Numbered from the stretch's first letter, positions 28,151 to 38,123 are shown. The stretch is DNA of 64,000 nt from Yersinia mollaretii ATCC 43969 (GCF_013282725.1 NZ_CP054043.1:1860001-1924000), one strand, 5' to 3'. The notes: generated by a model from the sequence alone, not told the origin. Translations and numbers: made by a program.

Positions 28151-31100
28151 TGAAAGCGCTTGATAATTTTATCAGCAATAGCACCCGTATCTGGCTAACG
28201 ATTCTGTTGCTGGGTATTGGCGGTGTTATTGCCTATCTCAATATCGGTAGGCTAGAAGACCCGGCTTTTACCATCAAAACGGCGGTAGTTGTCACCCGCT
28301 ATGATGGTGCCTCAGCGCAACAGGTCGAGGAAGAGGTCACACTGCCGCTGGAGAATGCCATTCAGGAACTCTCCTATGTGGATGATGTGACGTCAATTTC
28401 CAGTGCGGGCTTATCGCAAATCACCATCAATATTCGCGCACAATACGGCGCGAATGAGTTACCGCAAATCTGGGATGAATTGCGGCGAAAAATTAATGAT
28501 AACAGTGTGCGTTTACCCCCCGGAGCCAGTGCTCCGATGGTCAACGACGACTTCGGCGATGTCTACGGCTTTTTCTTCTCGCTCACGGGCGATGGTTACA
28601 GCAATCAGGATCTGCGCAACTTTGCTGAACAACTGCGCCGTGAACTGGTTCTGGTGCCGGGTGTCGGTAAAGTGGGCATCGTGGGGATTCTGCCGGAAGA
28701 GGTGCAGGTGGAGATCTCCCGCGCTCAGATGACCGCCGCGGGTATCACGCCACAGCAACTATCCGATCTACTGGCTCGCCAGAACGTGGTATCCGATGCA
28801 GGCCAGCTACAGGTCGGCAGTGAGTCGATTCGTTTGCATCCGACAGGTGAATTCCAAAGCGTACAAGAGCTGGGGAATCTATTAGTCAGCCAGCCGGGTA
28901 GCCCGAAAAGTGTCTATCTGCGCGATATCGCGACGGTGACGCAGGGCTTTGGTCATTCGCCGACCAATATCTATCGCGCTAATGGTAAGCCCGCGCTGGC
29001 CTTGGGGATCTCATTTGCCCCGAACGTCAACGTGGTGAATGTGGGTAACGCCATCAAGGCACGACTGGCGCAGCTTGAAGGTGAGCGCCCGTCAGGTATG
29101 CACATCAATGTCTTCTACGACCAGTCTCATGAAGTGGAAGGGGCGGTTAATGGCTTTATCCTTAACTTCCTGCTGGCGCTGCTGATTGTCATCGTCACCC
29201 TGCTGATCTTCATGGGGGTGCGCAGTGGGGTGGTGATTGCTATCTCGCTGGCGCTGAATGTGCTCGGCACCTTGCTCATTATGTGGCTGTTCAATATCGA
29301 GCTACAGCGGGTGTCACTAGGGGCGCTGATCATCGCGCTTAGTATGTTGGTGGATAATGCCATTGTGGTGGTGGAAGGTGTGGTGGTGGGCCGCCAGCGA
29401 GGTGAAAGCCTCTCGACAGCCATCGGCAATGTGGTGAAGCGCTCGATGATGCCGCTGTTAGGCGCGACCGTCATCGCGATTCTGGCCTTTGCGCCTATTG
29501 GCCTGTCGAATGATGCGACTGGCGAATATTGTAAATCGCTATTCCAAGTGCTGTTGATCTCGCTGATGCTGAGTTGGATTACTGCGCTGACACTGACGCC
29601 TGTCTTCTCCAAATGGGCATTTCAGGGCCAGAAGCCAGCGAAAGAGGAGGCCGACAAACCCGCCAAGCAACCTTATGATGGTTGGTTATTCCGCTACTAC
29701 CGCGTCATCCTGAATAAATTACTGCAACATCGCAGCATCACCCTAGTCCTGCTGGCGGCGCTATTGGTGGCCTCGGTGGTCGGTTTTGGTAATGTTCGCC
29801 AAAGCTTCTTCCCGCCATCGAACACACCTATCTTCTTCGTGGATATCTGGCTGCCTTACGGCACCGATATCGGCTATACCGAAGATGTTGCGGCGAAAGT
29901 TGAGCAATACATCAAGCAGCAAAAAGGTGTTGAGGACACCATGGCGACCATTGGTCAGGGTGCGATGCGCTTTATGCTGACCTACAACGCCCAGCGCCAC
30001 TACCCTAACTACGCGCAGGTGATGGTTCGTGCCGAGCAGTTGGACCAAATACCGGGCTTGGTGAGTGAAATCGAGTCCTACATGCATGACGAATACCCGC
30101 AGGTTGACGCGCAGATCAAGCGCATCATGTTCGGGCCGTCAAACAACAGCTCCATCGAAGCGCGCTTTATTGGACCGGACCCTGATGTGCTGCGCGGTCT
30201 GGCAGCCCAAGCGGAGAAAGCGATCATTGCTGATCCGATGGCGGATGGGGCACGGCATGACTGGCAAGATCGTAGCAAAATGATCCGGCCACAATTCTCC
30301 GATTATCTGGGCCGCGAGCTGGGTGTGGATAAACGTGAGGTCGATGGCACACTGCGCATGAGTTTTGGTGGCTTACCGGTCGGATTGTACCGTGATGGTA
30401 CGCGCTTGATGCCGATTGTGCTGCGCACGCCAGATTCAGAGCGGCTCAATGCTGAACGGCTCAACGACGTGATGGTGTGGAGTCAGGCGCGACAAGCCTT
30501 TATCCCGATCGACAATGTGGTCACCAGCTTTGAAACCGAGTGGGAAGATCCGCTGATTATGCGTCTGGATCGTAAGCGCACACTGACGGTTCAGACTGAC
30601 CCGACTCAACAGGGCGGCGAAACCTCTTCCGAATTGTTGCAGCGCATCAAACCGGGAGTTGACGCCATTCAACTGCCACGCGGCTATGAACTCGAATGGG
30701 GCGGTGACTACGAGAGTACCAAGGAAGCACAGCGGGGTATTTTTATCAGTTTACCGATAGCTTTCCTGATTATGTTTGTGGTGACGGTGCTGATGTTTAG
30801 CTCAGTGCGAAACGCGCTGGCTATCTGGCTGACGGTGCCGCTGGCATTAATTGGCGTGACTTTTGGCTTCTTGCTCACCGGTATTCCGTTTGGCTTTATG
30901 GCCCTGCTGGGGCTGCTCAGTCTGAGTGGGATGTTGATACGTAACGGCATTGTACTGGTGGAAGAGATTGGCTTACAGCGGCAGGAAAAACCGCTACGTG
31001 AGGCGATTATTGATGCTTCTACCGCCCGTCTGCGACCCATCATGCTGACCGCATTTACCACGGTACTGGGGCTGGCCCCGCTGCTGAGCGATGCCTTCTT

Positions 31101-31236
31101 CCAAAGTATGGCAGTGGTCATTATGTTCGGTCTGGGCTTCGCGACGGTGCTGACATTACTGGTGCTGCCAGTGATTTACAGCTCGATGAACCCAGAACCT
31201 AAAGCAAAAACGCATGATGAGCCGGTTAGCGAATAA
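28150..31236 (+). CDS. RND multidrug efflux pump, inner-membrane subunit
   Basis: Proton-driven exporter of the AcrB superfamily, 1028 residues with twelve helices and two large periplasmic loops. Helix 4 reads SMLVDNAIVVVEG. The position of the second aspartate of AcrB (DD) is Asn here, as in TriC-like pumps, so proton relay details differ from AcrB. GALIIALS and LTAFTTVLGLAPLL are other family segments. It starts one base inside the adaptor stop codon. Substrates cannot be read from sequence. A terminator follows at 31302. Confidence 0.92.
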   Translation: MKALDNFISNSTRIWLTILLLGIGGVIAYLNIGRLEDPAFTIKTAVVVTRYDGASAQQVEEEVTLPLENAIQELSYVDDVTSISSAGLSQITINIRAQYGANELPQIWDELRRKINDNSVRLPPGASAPMVNDDFGDVYGFFFSLTGDGYSNQDLRNFAEQLRRELVLVPGVGKVGIVGILPEEVQVEISRAQMTAAGITPQQLSDLLARQNVVSDAGQLQVGSESIRLHPTGEFQSVQELGNLLVSQPGSPKSVYLRDIATVTQGFGHSPTNIYRANGKPALALGISFAPNVNVVNVGNAIKARLAQLEGERPSGMHINVFYDQSHEVEGAVNGFILNFLLALLIVIVTLLIFMGVRSGVVIAISLALNVLGTLLIMWLFNIELQRVSLGALIIALSMLVDNAIVVVEGVVVGRQRGESLSTAIGNVVKRSMMPLLGATVIAILAFAPIGLSNDATGEYCKSLFQVLLISLMLSWITALTLTPVFSKWAFQGQKPAKEEADKPAKQPYDGWLFRYYRVILNKLLQHRSITLVLLAALLVASVVGFGNVRQSFFPPSNTPIFFVDIWLPYGTDIGYTEDVAAKVEQYIKQQKGVEDTMATIGQGAMRFMLTYNAQRHYPNYAQVMVRAEQLDQIPGLVSEIESYMHDEYPQVDAQIKRIMFGPSNNSSIEARFIGPDPDVLRGLAAQAEKAIIADPMADGARHDWQDRSKMIRPQFSDYLGRELGVDKREVDGTLRMSFGGLPVGLYRDGTRLMPIVLRTPDSERLNAERLNDVMVWSQARQAFIPIDNVVTSFETEWEDPLIMRLDRKRTLTVQTDPTQQGGETSSELLQRIKPGVDAIQLPRGYELEWGGDYESTKEAQRGIFISLPIAFLIMFVVTVLMFSSVRNALAIWLTVPLALIGVTFGFLLTGIPFGFMALLGLLSLSGMLIRNGIVLVEEIGLQRQEKPLREAIIDASTARLRPIMLTAFTTVLGLAPLLSDAFFQSMAVVIMFGLGFATVLTLLVLPVIYSSMNPEPKAKTHDEPVSE

Positions 31237-31301
31237 CGGCTAGCATCGCGTTAGCACCAGCAAAAGCTGTTCTTCGGGGCCGCTAATGAGAGGGTCACTC
31301 C

Positions 31302-31336
31302 CACCCTGTGAGCGGTAAGTTTACAGGGTGTTTTTT
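31302..31336 (+). terminator. Terminator of the RND operon
   Basis: CACCCTGT (31302-31309) pairs exactly with ACAGGGTG (31323-31330), followed by six T. Confidence 0.85.
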
Positions 31337-31398
31337 ATGCGCGCCGGGCATGGTGATACATCTTGGCGGCATTTGTTAGGAGTGTTGATGGTTTGGCA

Positions 31399-32670
31399 TT
31401 AAGTCACCGCAAGTTTAAAGGCTTCAGTCATATACTCTTGTTCCCGCAGAGGAAGCCCCAGCCCATTCGCAATGGTTCTCCATTGGCTAACGATCCCAAT
31501 AAAGTTTTCAATGATTTCATCCGCCTCTGACAGGCTCAGACGAAAGTATTCAGCGACTTCTCGTGCCAGTTCGAGATCCAGTGCATTATCCGCCTCGGTG
31601 ATATTAAGTTTCAGGCCGTCAGACCAAGGAGTAGGATTCATATCGTAGGCTTCAGAAAGCCGCCAACCCTTACCGGGGACCAAAATAAATCCGTGATTGC
31701 GTAAGTGATCATCGGTGTTGGACACGAGAATATTGAACACGATTCTGGACCAGAGTTCCCGCAGGTCAGCATTGGTTTGCGCACCGTGCCTTATTAGCAC
31801 CTCGGCAAGTTCCAGATAGCTAACACCTGACGAGGCATCATCACCATCCTGATGTCTGGTCATTGTCATGGCGGAGGCAAAATGGAGACGCTTTCCAGAT
31901 TCTGTCCGGTCAAACCGACGAACCATAAAACAGTGATAATGACTGGCAAATTTGTGCGCTTCGGCTGTCGCGACATTCAGTCCACAGCCAACAGCAAGCG
32001 CATTGACGACCAGCTCCCAACCGCCAACATCGTAATCGTCCTTGGTACTTGGAAATTTTGCTATGTAGAGATGACCATGCTCATTCGCAACACTGGCTTT
32101 TGGCCTTGCGCCACCGAGTGAACCCCCTGGAGCAATGAGCATACGTAACCACTCTTGGCCTTGCTGGGATGTATTGTCTGGGTCCTCTTCCAGTGCGTAG
32201 CTTGCTCTTTCTAAAGCATGAATTTCGGTAAAAGGCGGAGCCGCCACATCAGCTCGGTTATCGAGGAATTCACCATCATCTTCAAGTTTATAACGTAGAG
32301 CACCTACCCGATAAAGGTCATGCACACCCAATAGATAATCTAACTCATATAGTCTGGTGCCCTCAGCCTTAATACCTGAGCGAATATCCCGTTCAAGGCG
32401 GCGTTTCATCAGCAACCGACCCCAGCGGTCAGGGCTTGAGTCGCCGAACACCCCGAACTTATCCCGTGGATGAGTTGGATACTGAGCACCTTCGAACAAC
32501 AGAATCTCCGGATCTAGCTGCAAACGATTGAGATCGGGATCGATTAACGCCAGTGGGTCATACTCAAACTCGAATAGCTCTCGTGTACGAGTTTGTCTGC
32601 TATGCAAGAAGCCAACTCGTTTTGGTCCGGGCATTCCATCCCAGTCTGCGTACACACCGATCATTGCCAT
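31399..32670 (-). CDS. hipA: HipA-family kinase toxin
   Basis: Serine/threonine kinase toxin of a HipBA-type toxin-antitoxin system. In E. coli HipA phosphorylates glutamyl-tRNA synthetase and halts growth. The glycine-rich ATP loop is PGGSLGGARPK at about residue 180, with the serine that can be autophosphorylated. The catalytic segment is NTDDHLRNHGF at about 318, and the metal-binding Asp is in SEAYDMNPTP. Length (423) is normal. It lies 2 bases behind the antitoxin gene, so the two are cotranscribed. Confidence 0.9.
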   Translation of the reverse strand: MAMIGVYADWDGMPGPKRVGFLHSRQTRTRELFEFEYDPLALIDPDLNRLQLDPEILLFEGAQYPTHPRDKFGVFGDSSPDRWGRLLMKRRLERDIRSGIKAEGTRLYELDYLLGVHDLYRVGALRYKLEDDGEFLDNRADVAAPPFTEIHALERASYALEEDPDNTSQQGQEWLRMLIAPGGSLGGARPKASVANEHGHLYIAKFPSTKDDYDVGGWELVVNALAVGCGLNVATAEAHKFASHYHCFMVRRFDRTESGKRLHFASAMTMTRHQDGDDASSGVSYLELAEVLIRHGAQTNADLRELWSRIVFNILVSNTDDHLRNHGFILVPGKGWRLSEAYDMNPTPWSDGLKLNITEADNALDLELAREVAEYFRLSLSEADEIIENFIGIVSQWRTIANGLGLPLREQEYMTEAFKLAVT

Positions 32671-32672
32671 TG

Positions 32673-33188
32673 TTAGCTACCTTTTGTTGGTTTCTTCAAC
32701 GGTTTCAGCAGGGAAGCCAGATCCGCCGAGGAGGTTCCTGTCACTTTTCGGTGGGGGTTGTTTGAGGGGAGGGGGGCTTTTTCAGTTGTTGTTATCCGTT
32801 TGCCGGACACTTCATGTATGACGATGGCCCCTGCGCGTGAGTTTTCAGCCACAGGGGTTTTACGAGGCGATGTAACCTTAGAAGGAAAAATGTTTTCGTT
32901 CTTTATCAGGCGATAATCCTGAAGCTGGCGTCCCAGCTCATCTTCGGCGGCTAACTTATTGAGATCGTTTTCAAGCCCTAACACCTGCATGACAGACAGG
33001 TAAGCGCCTATCGTGACTCCCGCCCCCCCAGCTTCAAGTGAGCGCAACGTCATTGGCGTCATACCCGCTCGCTCTGCAACCTGTTTCGCCGTCAATTTAC
33101 GCCGTAAACGAGCCAGCTTCAGCCTCTCACCAAAATCAGCAAGCAACTGGTTTGTGTTAGGAAGTAAAGGTGCTGTTTTCTTCGCCAT
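32673..33188 (-). CDS. HipB-like antitoxin with a long tail
   Basis: DNA-binding antitoxin for the adjacent HipA-like kinase. Residues 15-75 form a helix-turn-helix ([20 protein letters not shown] then [12 protein letters not shown]). At 171 residues it is nearly twice the length of E. coli HipB (88). The extra 95 residues are Lys/Ser/Pro-rich and look disordered, ending [10 protein letters not shown]. It is the first gene of the operon, and three AATATTAGCA-type sites lie upstream. Confidence 0.88.
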   Translation of the reverse strand: MAKKTAPLLPNTNQLLADFGERLKLARLRRKLTAKQVAERAGMTPMTLRSLEAGGAGVTIGAYLSVMQVLGLENDLNKLAAEDELGRQLQDYRLIKNENIFPSKVTSPRKTPVAENSRAGAIVIHEVSGKRITTTEKAPLPSNNPHRKVTGTSSADLASLLKPLKKPTKGS

Positions 33189-33227
33189 AGTGTCAATATT
33201 TTATCTTTTAATATCTTGGAAAGCCAT

Positions 33228-33330
33228 AATATTAGCATACTATCACAGATGGTAGGGGGGAGGATCATCATACGAAAATTAGTGCTAATATTATTTATAT
33301 AAACACTCTAAAATGACAAAATATTAGCAC
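33228..33330. promoter_or_regulatory. Three operator half-sites for the HipB-like antitoxin
   Basis: AATATTAGCA occurs at 33228-33237. The longer GTGCTAATATT at 33282-33292 and AATATTAGCAC at 33320-33330 form an exact 11-bp inverted pair 27 bases apart. Multiple spaced sites match cooperative binding of HipB-type dimers at their own promoter. Confidence 0.65.
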
Positions 33331-33572
33331 TTTATCTCCATGTTCAAGAACTCAATGGGGATGGTTCTCAAGGTGTCACGTACGACGATAATCAGTGGCT
33401 GACATCTTTTTTAAGGACTGAAATCCTGCCCTGCAAACTTAAGCAAGTCACCCCTATTAGATAGATACCCATCATTTTCAATAAGCACATTCTTCATTCT
33501 GTGCACCACTTCTCTTCCTGCCCCTTCGCGGCACTCCTAACGTTCCAATCTGAAACGTCAAACTGACAACGG

Positions 33573-33594
33573 CGTTCCATAATGGAACGTTTTT
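33573..33594. promoter_or_regulatory. CGTTCCA-TAA-TGGAACG palindrome with T-run
   Basis: Perfect 7-bp arms (33573-33579 and 33583-33589) are followed by TTTTT on the plus strand. No plus-strand gene ends here, so a regulator site or attenuator before the dha operon is possible. A related GTTCCAATCTGAAACG stretch precedes it at 33542. Confidence 0.5.
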
Positions 33595-33701
33595 ACTAAC
33601 GATTCTCAGCCTATTTTTTACGCTTATAGTAATGATAGCTTCATTAATTAGTCTAAAAATAATTCATTATTGCCTTAACTCTTACGCTACAGGAGCAAGA
33701 T

Positions 33702-34796
33702 ATGCTGAAAGTCATTCAATCTCCGTCTAAATATATCCAAGGTGCCAATGCGCTACAGTCCATTGGTGAGTTCGCTAAGTTACTGGCTAATAACTATTTT
33801 ATTATCGCTGACGATTTTGTCATGAAGTTGACGGCGGATACGGTCAGCTCTAGTCTGCATGGCAGTGAGCTGGAAAATCACTTTAGCCGCTTTAACGGCG
33901 AGTGCTCTCGTCAGGAAATCGAACGCCTGACGGTTGAGCTGAAAAAACACCACTGTAATGGGGTGATTGGTATTGGCGGCGGTAAAACCCTCGATACGGC
34001 TAAAGCGATTGCTCACTATCAGCATATCCCCGTGATTGTGGTGCCAACCATTGCTTCTACTGATGCGCCAACCAGTGCGCTGTCAGTAATTTATACCGAG
34101 CAGGGTGAGTTTGCCGAGTACCTAATTTACCCGAAAAACCCGGATATCGTGCTGATGGATTCAGCCATTATCGCCAAAGCCCCCGTGCGTTTGTTGGTTT
34201 CAGGGATGGGGGATGCCCTATCCACTTACTTCGAAGCGCAAGCTTGTTTTGATGCCAAAGCCATTAGCATGGCGGGGGGCGCGTCCACCTTGGCAGCGGT
34301 CACCTTGGCCCGTTTATGCTATGAAACCCTGCTGGCAGAAGGCTACAAAGCCAAACTGGCAGTAGAAGCGGGTGTCGTCACTGAAGCGGTAGAACGCATC
34401 ATTGAAGCCAATACTTATCTAAGTGGTATTGGTTTTGAAAGTAGCGGTCTGGCAGCGGCTCACGCCATTCACAACGGTTTCACGGTGTTGGAGGAGTGCC
34501 ACCATCTGTACCACGGTGAAAAAGTGGCTTTCGGTACACTGACACAATTGGTGTTACAAAACAGCAGCATGGAAGAGATCGAAACCGTGCTCTCATTCTG
34601 CCAGCAACTGGGTCTGCCAATTACATTGGCTGAAATGGGGGTGACACAGGATATCGAGCGCAAAATTCGTGCAGTAGCACAGGCGAGTTGCGCTGAAGGT
34701 GAAACCATCCACAACATGCCGTTTGCCGTGACACCCGACAGTGTTTATGCCGCGATCATCGTGGCTGACAGTTTGGGCGAGGCGTTTCTTAACTAA
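33702..34796 (+). CDS. gldA: Glycerol dehydrogenase (NAD+)
   Basis: Oxidises glycerol to dihydroxyacetone with NAD+ and can reduce related hydroxyketones. Iron-containing alcohol dehydrogenase family, 364 residues, colinear with E. coli GldA. GIGGGKTLDTAKA is the nucleotide site. Metal ligands are Asp in GMGDALSTYFEA, His in AAAHAIHNG and His in LYHGEKVAFG. It precedes dhaKLM in the same direction, so its product feeds the kinase. An AGGAG site lies before the ATG. Confidence 0.95.
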   Translation: MLKVIQSPSKYIQGANALQSIGEFAKLLANNYFIIADDFVMKLTADTVSSSLHGSELENHFSRFNGECSRQEIERLTVELKKHHCNGVIGIGGGKTLDTAKAIAHYQHIPVIVVPTIASTDAPTSALSVIYTEQGEFAEYLIYPKNPDIVLMDSAIIAKAPVRLLVSGMGDALSTYFEAQACFDAKAISMAGGASTLAAVTLARLCYETLLAEGYKAKLAVEAGVVTEAVERIIEANTYLSGIGFESSGLAAAHAIHNGFTVLEECHHLYHGEKVAFGTLTQLVLQNSSMEEIETVLSFCQQLGLPITLAEMGVTQDIERKIRAVAQASCAEGETIHNMPFAVTPDSVYAAIIVADSLGEAFLN

Positions 34797-34904
34797 AGGG
34801 TTCGACGAGCAGTTGATCGACAGACAAGCTAACTGACTGAGTTTGCCGATGGCCCTCATCATCGGCAGCTCAGTTCTCCAGCATTCCCGTTCGCGGAGCA
34901 TAAG

Positions 34905-35969
34905 ATGAAAAAATTAATTAACAGCGTAGAGAGTGTGTTACAGGAGCAAATTCAAGGGCTGGTTGAGGCCCATCCTGAGCTGAAATTACATCAGGAACCG
35001 CTTTTTATTACCCGTGCCGATGCACCCGTTATGGGCAAAGTGGCCTTGATGTCCGGCGGTGGCAGTGGTCACGAGCCGATGCATTGCGGTTTTATTGGCG
35101 AAGGTATGCTGGATGGTGCCTGCCCCGGCGAGATTTTTACCTCGCCAACCCCAGATCAAATGTATGAATGCGGCCAAGCCATTGATGGCGGGCAGGGCGT
35201 GTTAATGCTGATTAAGAATTATACTGGCGACATTCTTAACTTTGAAACTGCCGCAGAATTGCTGCATGCCGATGGCACGGCGGTCGCGACCTTAGTGATT
35301 GACGATGATGTCGCGGTTAAAGATAGCCTCTATACCGCCGGGCGGCGTGGGGTGGCGAATACCGTCATTATCGAGAAGTTACTCGGTGCAGCGGCCGTTC
35401 GTGGGGATTCACTGGATGAATGCGCGGCACTCGGCCAGAAAATAAATAATCAGGGCCACTCTATCGGTATCGCACTTGGCGCTTGTACCGTGCCTGCGGC
35501 GGGTAAACCCTCATTTACGCTGGCTGAAAACGAGATGGAATTTGGTGTTGGGATTCATGGCGAACCCGGCATCGAACGGCGGCCATTTACCTCGTTGAAT
35601 GACACCGTTGATGCCATGTTCCAGACCCTGATTGAGCACGGCAGCTACCAACGCACGTTACGCCATTGGGATCGAGAAGCTGGTGACTGGCGCGAAACCC
35701 GTCAAAGTAAGCAGCCACTCGCAAAAGGTGATCGGGTGATGGTGCTGGTGAATAATCTGGGAGCCACCCCTCTGTCAGAGCTTTATGGTGTTTGGCATCG
35801 ACTGGCCGCCTGCTGCGCCGATTTTGGTTTGATCATTGAACGCAAGCTAATTGGCTCGTATTGCACGTCACTGGATATGCAGGGGATGTCGATTACAGTG
35901 CTGAAAGTGGATGATGAGTTGTTGTCGTTATGGGATGCGCCAGCAAATACTCCTGCCCTTCACTTATAA
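34905..35969 (+). CDS. dhaK: PEP-dependent dihydroxyacetone kinase, substrate-binding subunit
   Basis: Binds dihydroxyacetone covalently as a hemiaminal on a histidine so that DhaL can phosphorylate it. The substrate histidine is in VGIHGEPGIERR. MSGGGSGHEPMHCGF and DGGQGVLMLIKNYTGD are the other binding loops. Length 354 equals E. coli DhaK. It follows gldA by about 110 bases and precedes dhaL by 25. Confidence 0.95.
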   Translation: MKKLINSVESVLQEQIQGLVEAHPELKLHQEPLFITRADAPVMGKVALMSGGGSGHEPMHCGFIGEGMLDGACPGEIFTSPTPDQMYECGQAIDGGQGVLMLIKNYTGDILNFETAAELLHADGTAVATLVIDDDVAVKDSLYTAGRRGVANTVIIEKLLGAAAVRGDSLDECAALGQKINNQGHSIGIALGACTVPAAGKPSFTLAENEMEFGVGIHGEPGIERRPFTSLNDTVDAMFQTLIEHGSYQRTLRHWDREAGDWRETRQSKQPLAKGDRVMVLVNNLGATPLSELYGVWHRLAACCADFGLIIERKLIGSYCTSLDMQGMSITVLKVDDELLSLWDAPANTPALHL

Positions 35970-35994
35970 AACAACAATGTGCCTGGAGAAGACC

Positions 35995-36627
35995 ATGGGA
36001 CTCACCAAACAACAAATTGTCAGTTGGTTACAGCTTTGTGCTGAGGTTTTTAGTGAACAGCGCGATTTTTTGACGCAGTTGGATACCGAAATCGGCGACG
36101 GCGACCACGGCCTGAATATGAATCGCGGCTTTAATAAGGTGGTCGAAAAGTTACCCTCTTTTGCCGATAAAGACATTGGTTTCATTCTGAAAAATACCGG
36201 TATGACCCTGCTCTCCAGTGTCGGGGGGGCCAGTGGCCCGCTGTTTGGCACCTTCTTTATCCGCGCCGCGCAGAGCACCAATGCTAAGCAAAGCTTGGAT
36301 CTGGCGGCAGTGTGCCAGATGTTCAAAGACGGAGTTGAAGGGGTGGTGATGCGCGGTAAAGCAGAGCCGGGTGATAAAACCATGTGTGATGTTTGGTGGG
36401 CGGTCGTGGCGCAACTTGAGCAGGCGAATCAGCAGGGGGTGCCACTGGTGGAGGCCTTGCAGCAGACGGTTGATCGCGCCCAACAAGCGCTGGCAGGGAC
36501 GATCACCATGCAGGCCCGTAAGGGACGCGCCAGCTATCTTGGCGAACGCAGCATTGGCCATCAGGATCCCGGGGCGACATCCGCCATGCTAATGATGCAG
36601 GCGCTATGGCAGGTTGCCAGCCATTAA
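35995..36627 (+). CDS. dhaL: Dihydroxyacetone kinase, ADP-binding subunit
   Basis: Carries a tightly bound ADP as cofactor. DhaM rephosphorylates this nucleotide and the phosphate is passed to dihydroxyacetone on DhaK. The magnesium and nucleotide motif is LDTEIGDGDHGLNM at residues 29-42, and SVGGASGPLFGT is the lid segment. The frame is open from 35911, but the ATG at 35995 has TGGAGAAG before it and gives 210 residues, the E. coli length. Confidence 0.95.
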   Translation: MGLTKQQIVSWLQLCAEVFSEQRDFLTQLDTEIGDGDHGLNMNRGFNKVVEKLPSFADKDIGFILKNTGMTLLSSVGGASGPLFGTFFIRAAQSTNAKQSLDLAAVCQMFKDGVEGVVMRGKAEPGDKTMCDVWWAVVAQLEQANQQGVPLVEALQQTVDRAQQALAGTITMQARKGRASYLGERSIGHQDPGATSAMLMMQALWQVASH

Positions 36628-36661
36628 TGTGGCTCAACCGACACCTTAATCAGGAGGAAAG

Positions 36662-38092
36662 ATGGTCAATCTCGTTGTAGTTTCTCATAGCGCGCTGCTG
36701 GCTCAGGGTGTGGCCGAACTGGCACAGCAAATGACACAAGGGGGCTGCCAGTTAGCGGTTGCCGCCGGTGTAGACGACCTGGATCATCCGATCGGCACGG
36801 ATGCCATTAAAGTGATGGAAGCTATTGAATCGGTGTATACCCCATCGGGTGTACTGGTATTGATGGATTTAGGCAGCGCTTTGCTCAGCGCGGAAACCGC
36901 CCTTGAGCTGTTGGATCCCGACATCGCTCAGCACGTGCAACTCTGCGCCGCGCCGCTGGTAGAAGGGACACTAGCGGCGGTGGTGGCGGCATCATCCGGC
37001 GCTTCATTGGTGGATGTTCGCGCTGAAGCCATGGGGGCGCTGGCTGCCAAAGCCGCTCAGCTAGGGGAAGATGTCGCGGAGTCGGTCAGTCGCGCGGTGA
37101 CTCAATCAGCCCCTGATGCCCAGAGTGTCAGTTGGGTGGTGCGCAATCCCAACGGTTTGCATGTACGGCCGGCGGCTAAATTGGTCGAAGTCTTGGCCCC
37201 CTTCGCCGCCGATCTGTTGCTGGAAAAAAATGGGCAGTGCGTCAACCCACGTAGCCTGAATCAACTGGCGATTTTACAAGTGCGCAAGGGCGACACCATC
37301 CGTTTGCTCGCCAGTGGTCTGCAGGCCGGTGAAGCACTGGATGCCTTTATGCAACTGGCTCAACAGCACTTTGGTGAGTCGGTGACGACAACCGGTGACA
37401 GTGGATTCACTGGCGTAATGGTTCCTCGCGGAGCGATTCGCGCCCCCCTGTTGCAGTGGCAGCCCGCGATCCCGGTTTTTCTGCCGCGCACCATCAATGC
37501 CGAACAGATTGCCCGCGAACAGCAGCGGTTACATCTGGCACTGGCGCAAACAACAGCCGATTTACAGCAATTGAAGCAGCAAGCCGAACAGCAGATAAGC
37601 GCCGAGGCGGCGGCCATTTTCAGTGCTCACGAGATGTTGATTGATGATGAAGAGTTACATCAGGCGATGGAGGCACGAATCGCGGGGCAGCTCGTCTGTG
37701 CTGAATCTGCGGTGCAGGATGAACTGATGGCGATGGTGGCGGATTATCTCGCGCTGGATGATGAATATTTACGTGTCCGCGAACTGGATATCCGCGATAT
37801 TCTGAATCGCACATTAGGCCATCTAACGGGGCTGCCCCCGGTTCCGCTTTCAGTTGACGGTGAAATCATATTATTAGCTGAAGAGCTGCTGCCGTCACAG
37901 ATGGTTGGGTTGAATCACCAACAGGTTAAAGGCATCTGTTTAAGCCAAGGGCATATTATGTCTCATAGCGCTATTTTGGCGAAAGAGCTGGATATTCCCA
38001 TGTTAGTCGGTGCTATGGGCTGCCTTGAGGCGAGCCGTAATGGGCAAACTGCTTTGTTAGATACGGCACTTGGGGTATTGAAACTCCAGTAA
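36662..38092 (+). CDS. dhaM: Dihydroxyacetone kinase phosphotransferase subunit (EIIA-HPr-EI' fusion)
   Basis: Relays phosphate from the PTS to ADP bound on DhaL. Domain 1 (residues 1-130) is a mannose-type EIIA with active His9 in VVSHSALLAQG. Domain 2 (about 155-240) is HPr-like with NPNGLHVRPAAKL. Domain 3 (from about 255) is a truncated enzyme I with GHIMSHSAILAKEL holding its histidine near residue 440. At 476 residues it has the full E. coli layout. AGGAGGAAAG is a near-ideal ribosome site. It is the last gene of the operon. Confidence 0.95.
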   Translation: MVNLVVVSHSALLAQGVAELAQQMTQGGCQLAVAAGVDDLDHPIGTDAIKVMEAIESVYTPSGVLVLMDLGSALLSAETALELLDPDIAQHVQLCAAPLVEGTLAAVVAASSGASLVDVRAEAMGALAAKAAQLGEDVAESVSRAVTQSAPDAQSVSWVVRNPNGLHVRPAAKLVEVLAPFAADLLLEKNGQCVNPRSLNQLAILQVRKGDTIRLLASGLQAGEALDAFMQLAQQHFGESVTTTGDSGFTGVMVPRGAIRAPLLQWQPAIPVFLPRTINAEQIAREQQRLHLALAQTTADLQQLKQQAEQQISAEAAAIFSAHEMLIDDEELHQAMEARIAGQLVCAESAVQDELMAMVADYLALDDEYLRVRELDIRDILNRTLGHLTGLPPVPLSVDGEIILLAEELLPSQMVGLNHQQVKGICLSQGHIMSHSAILAKELDIPMLVGAMGCLEASRNGQTALLDTALGVLKLQ

Positions 38093-38123
38093 CTCATTAC
38101 CGCCAAAATTGTCACTTTAATAG

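Larger units (their letters stand above)
33189..33701. other. Intergenic region between the HipBA operon and the dha genes
   Basis: The left half carries the repeated AATATTAGCA elements of the HipBA promoter. The right half carries the CGTTCCA palindrome and the promoter area of the glycerol dehydrogenase gene. No gene is supported. Confidence 0.5.
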
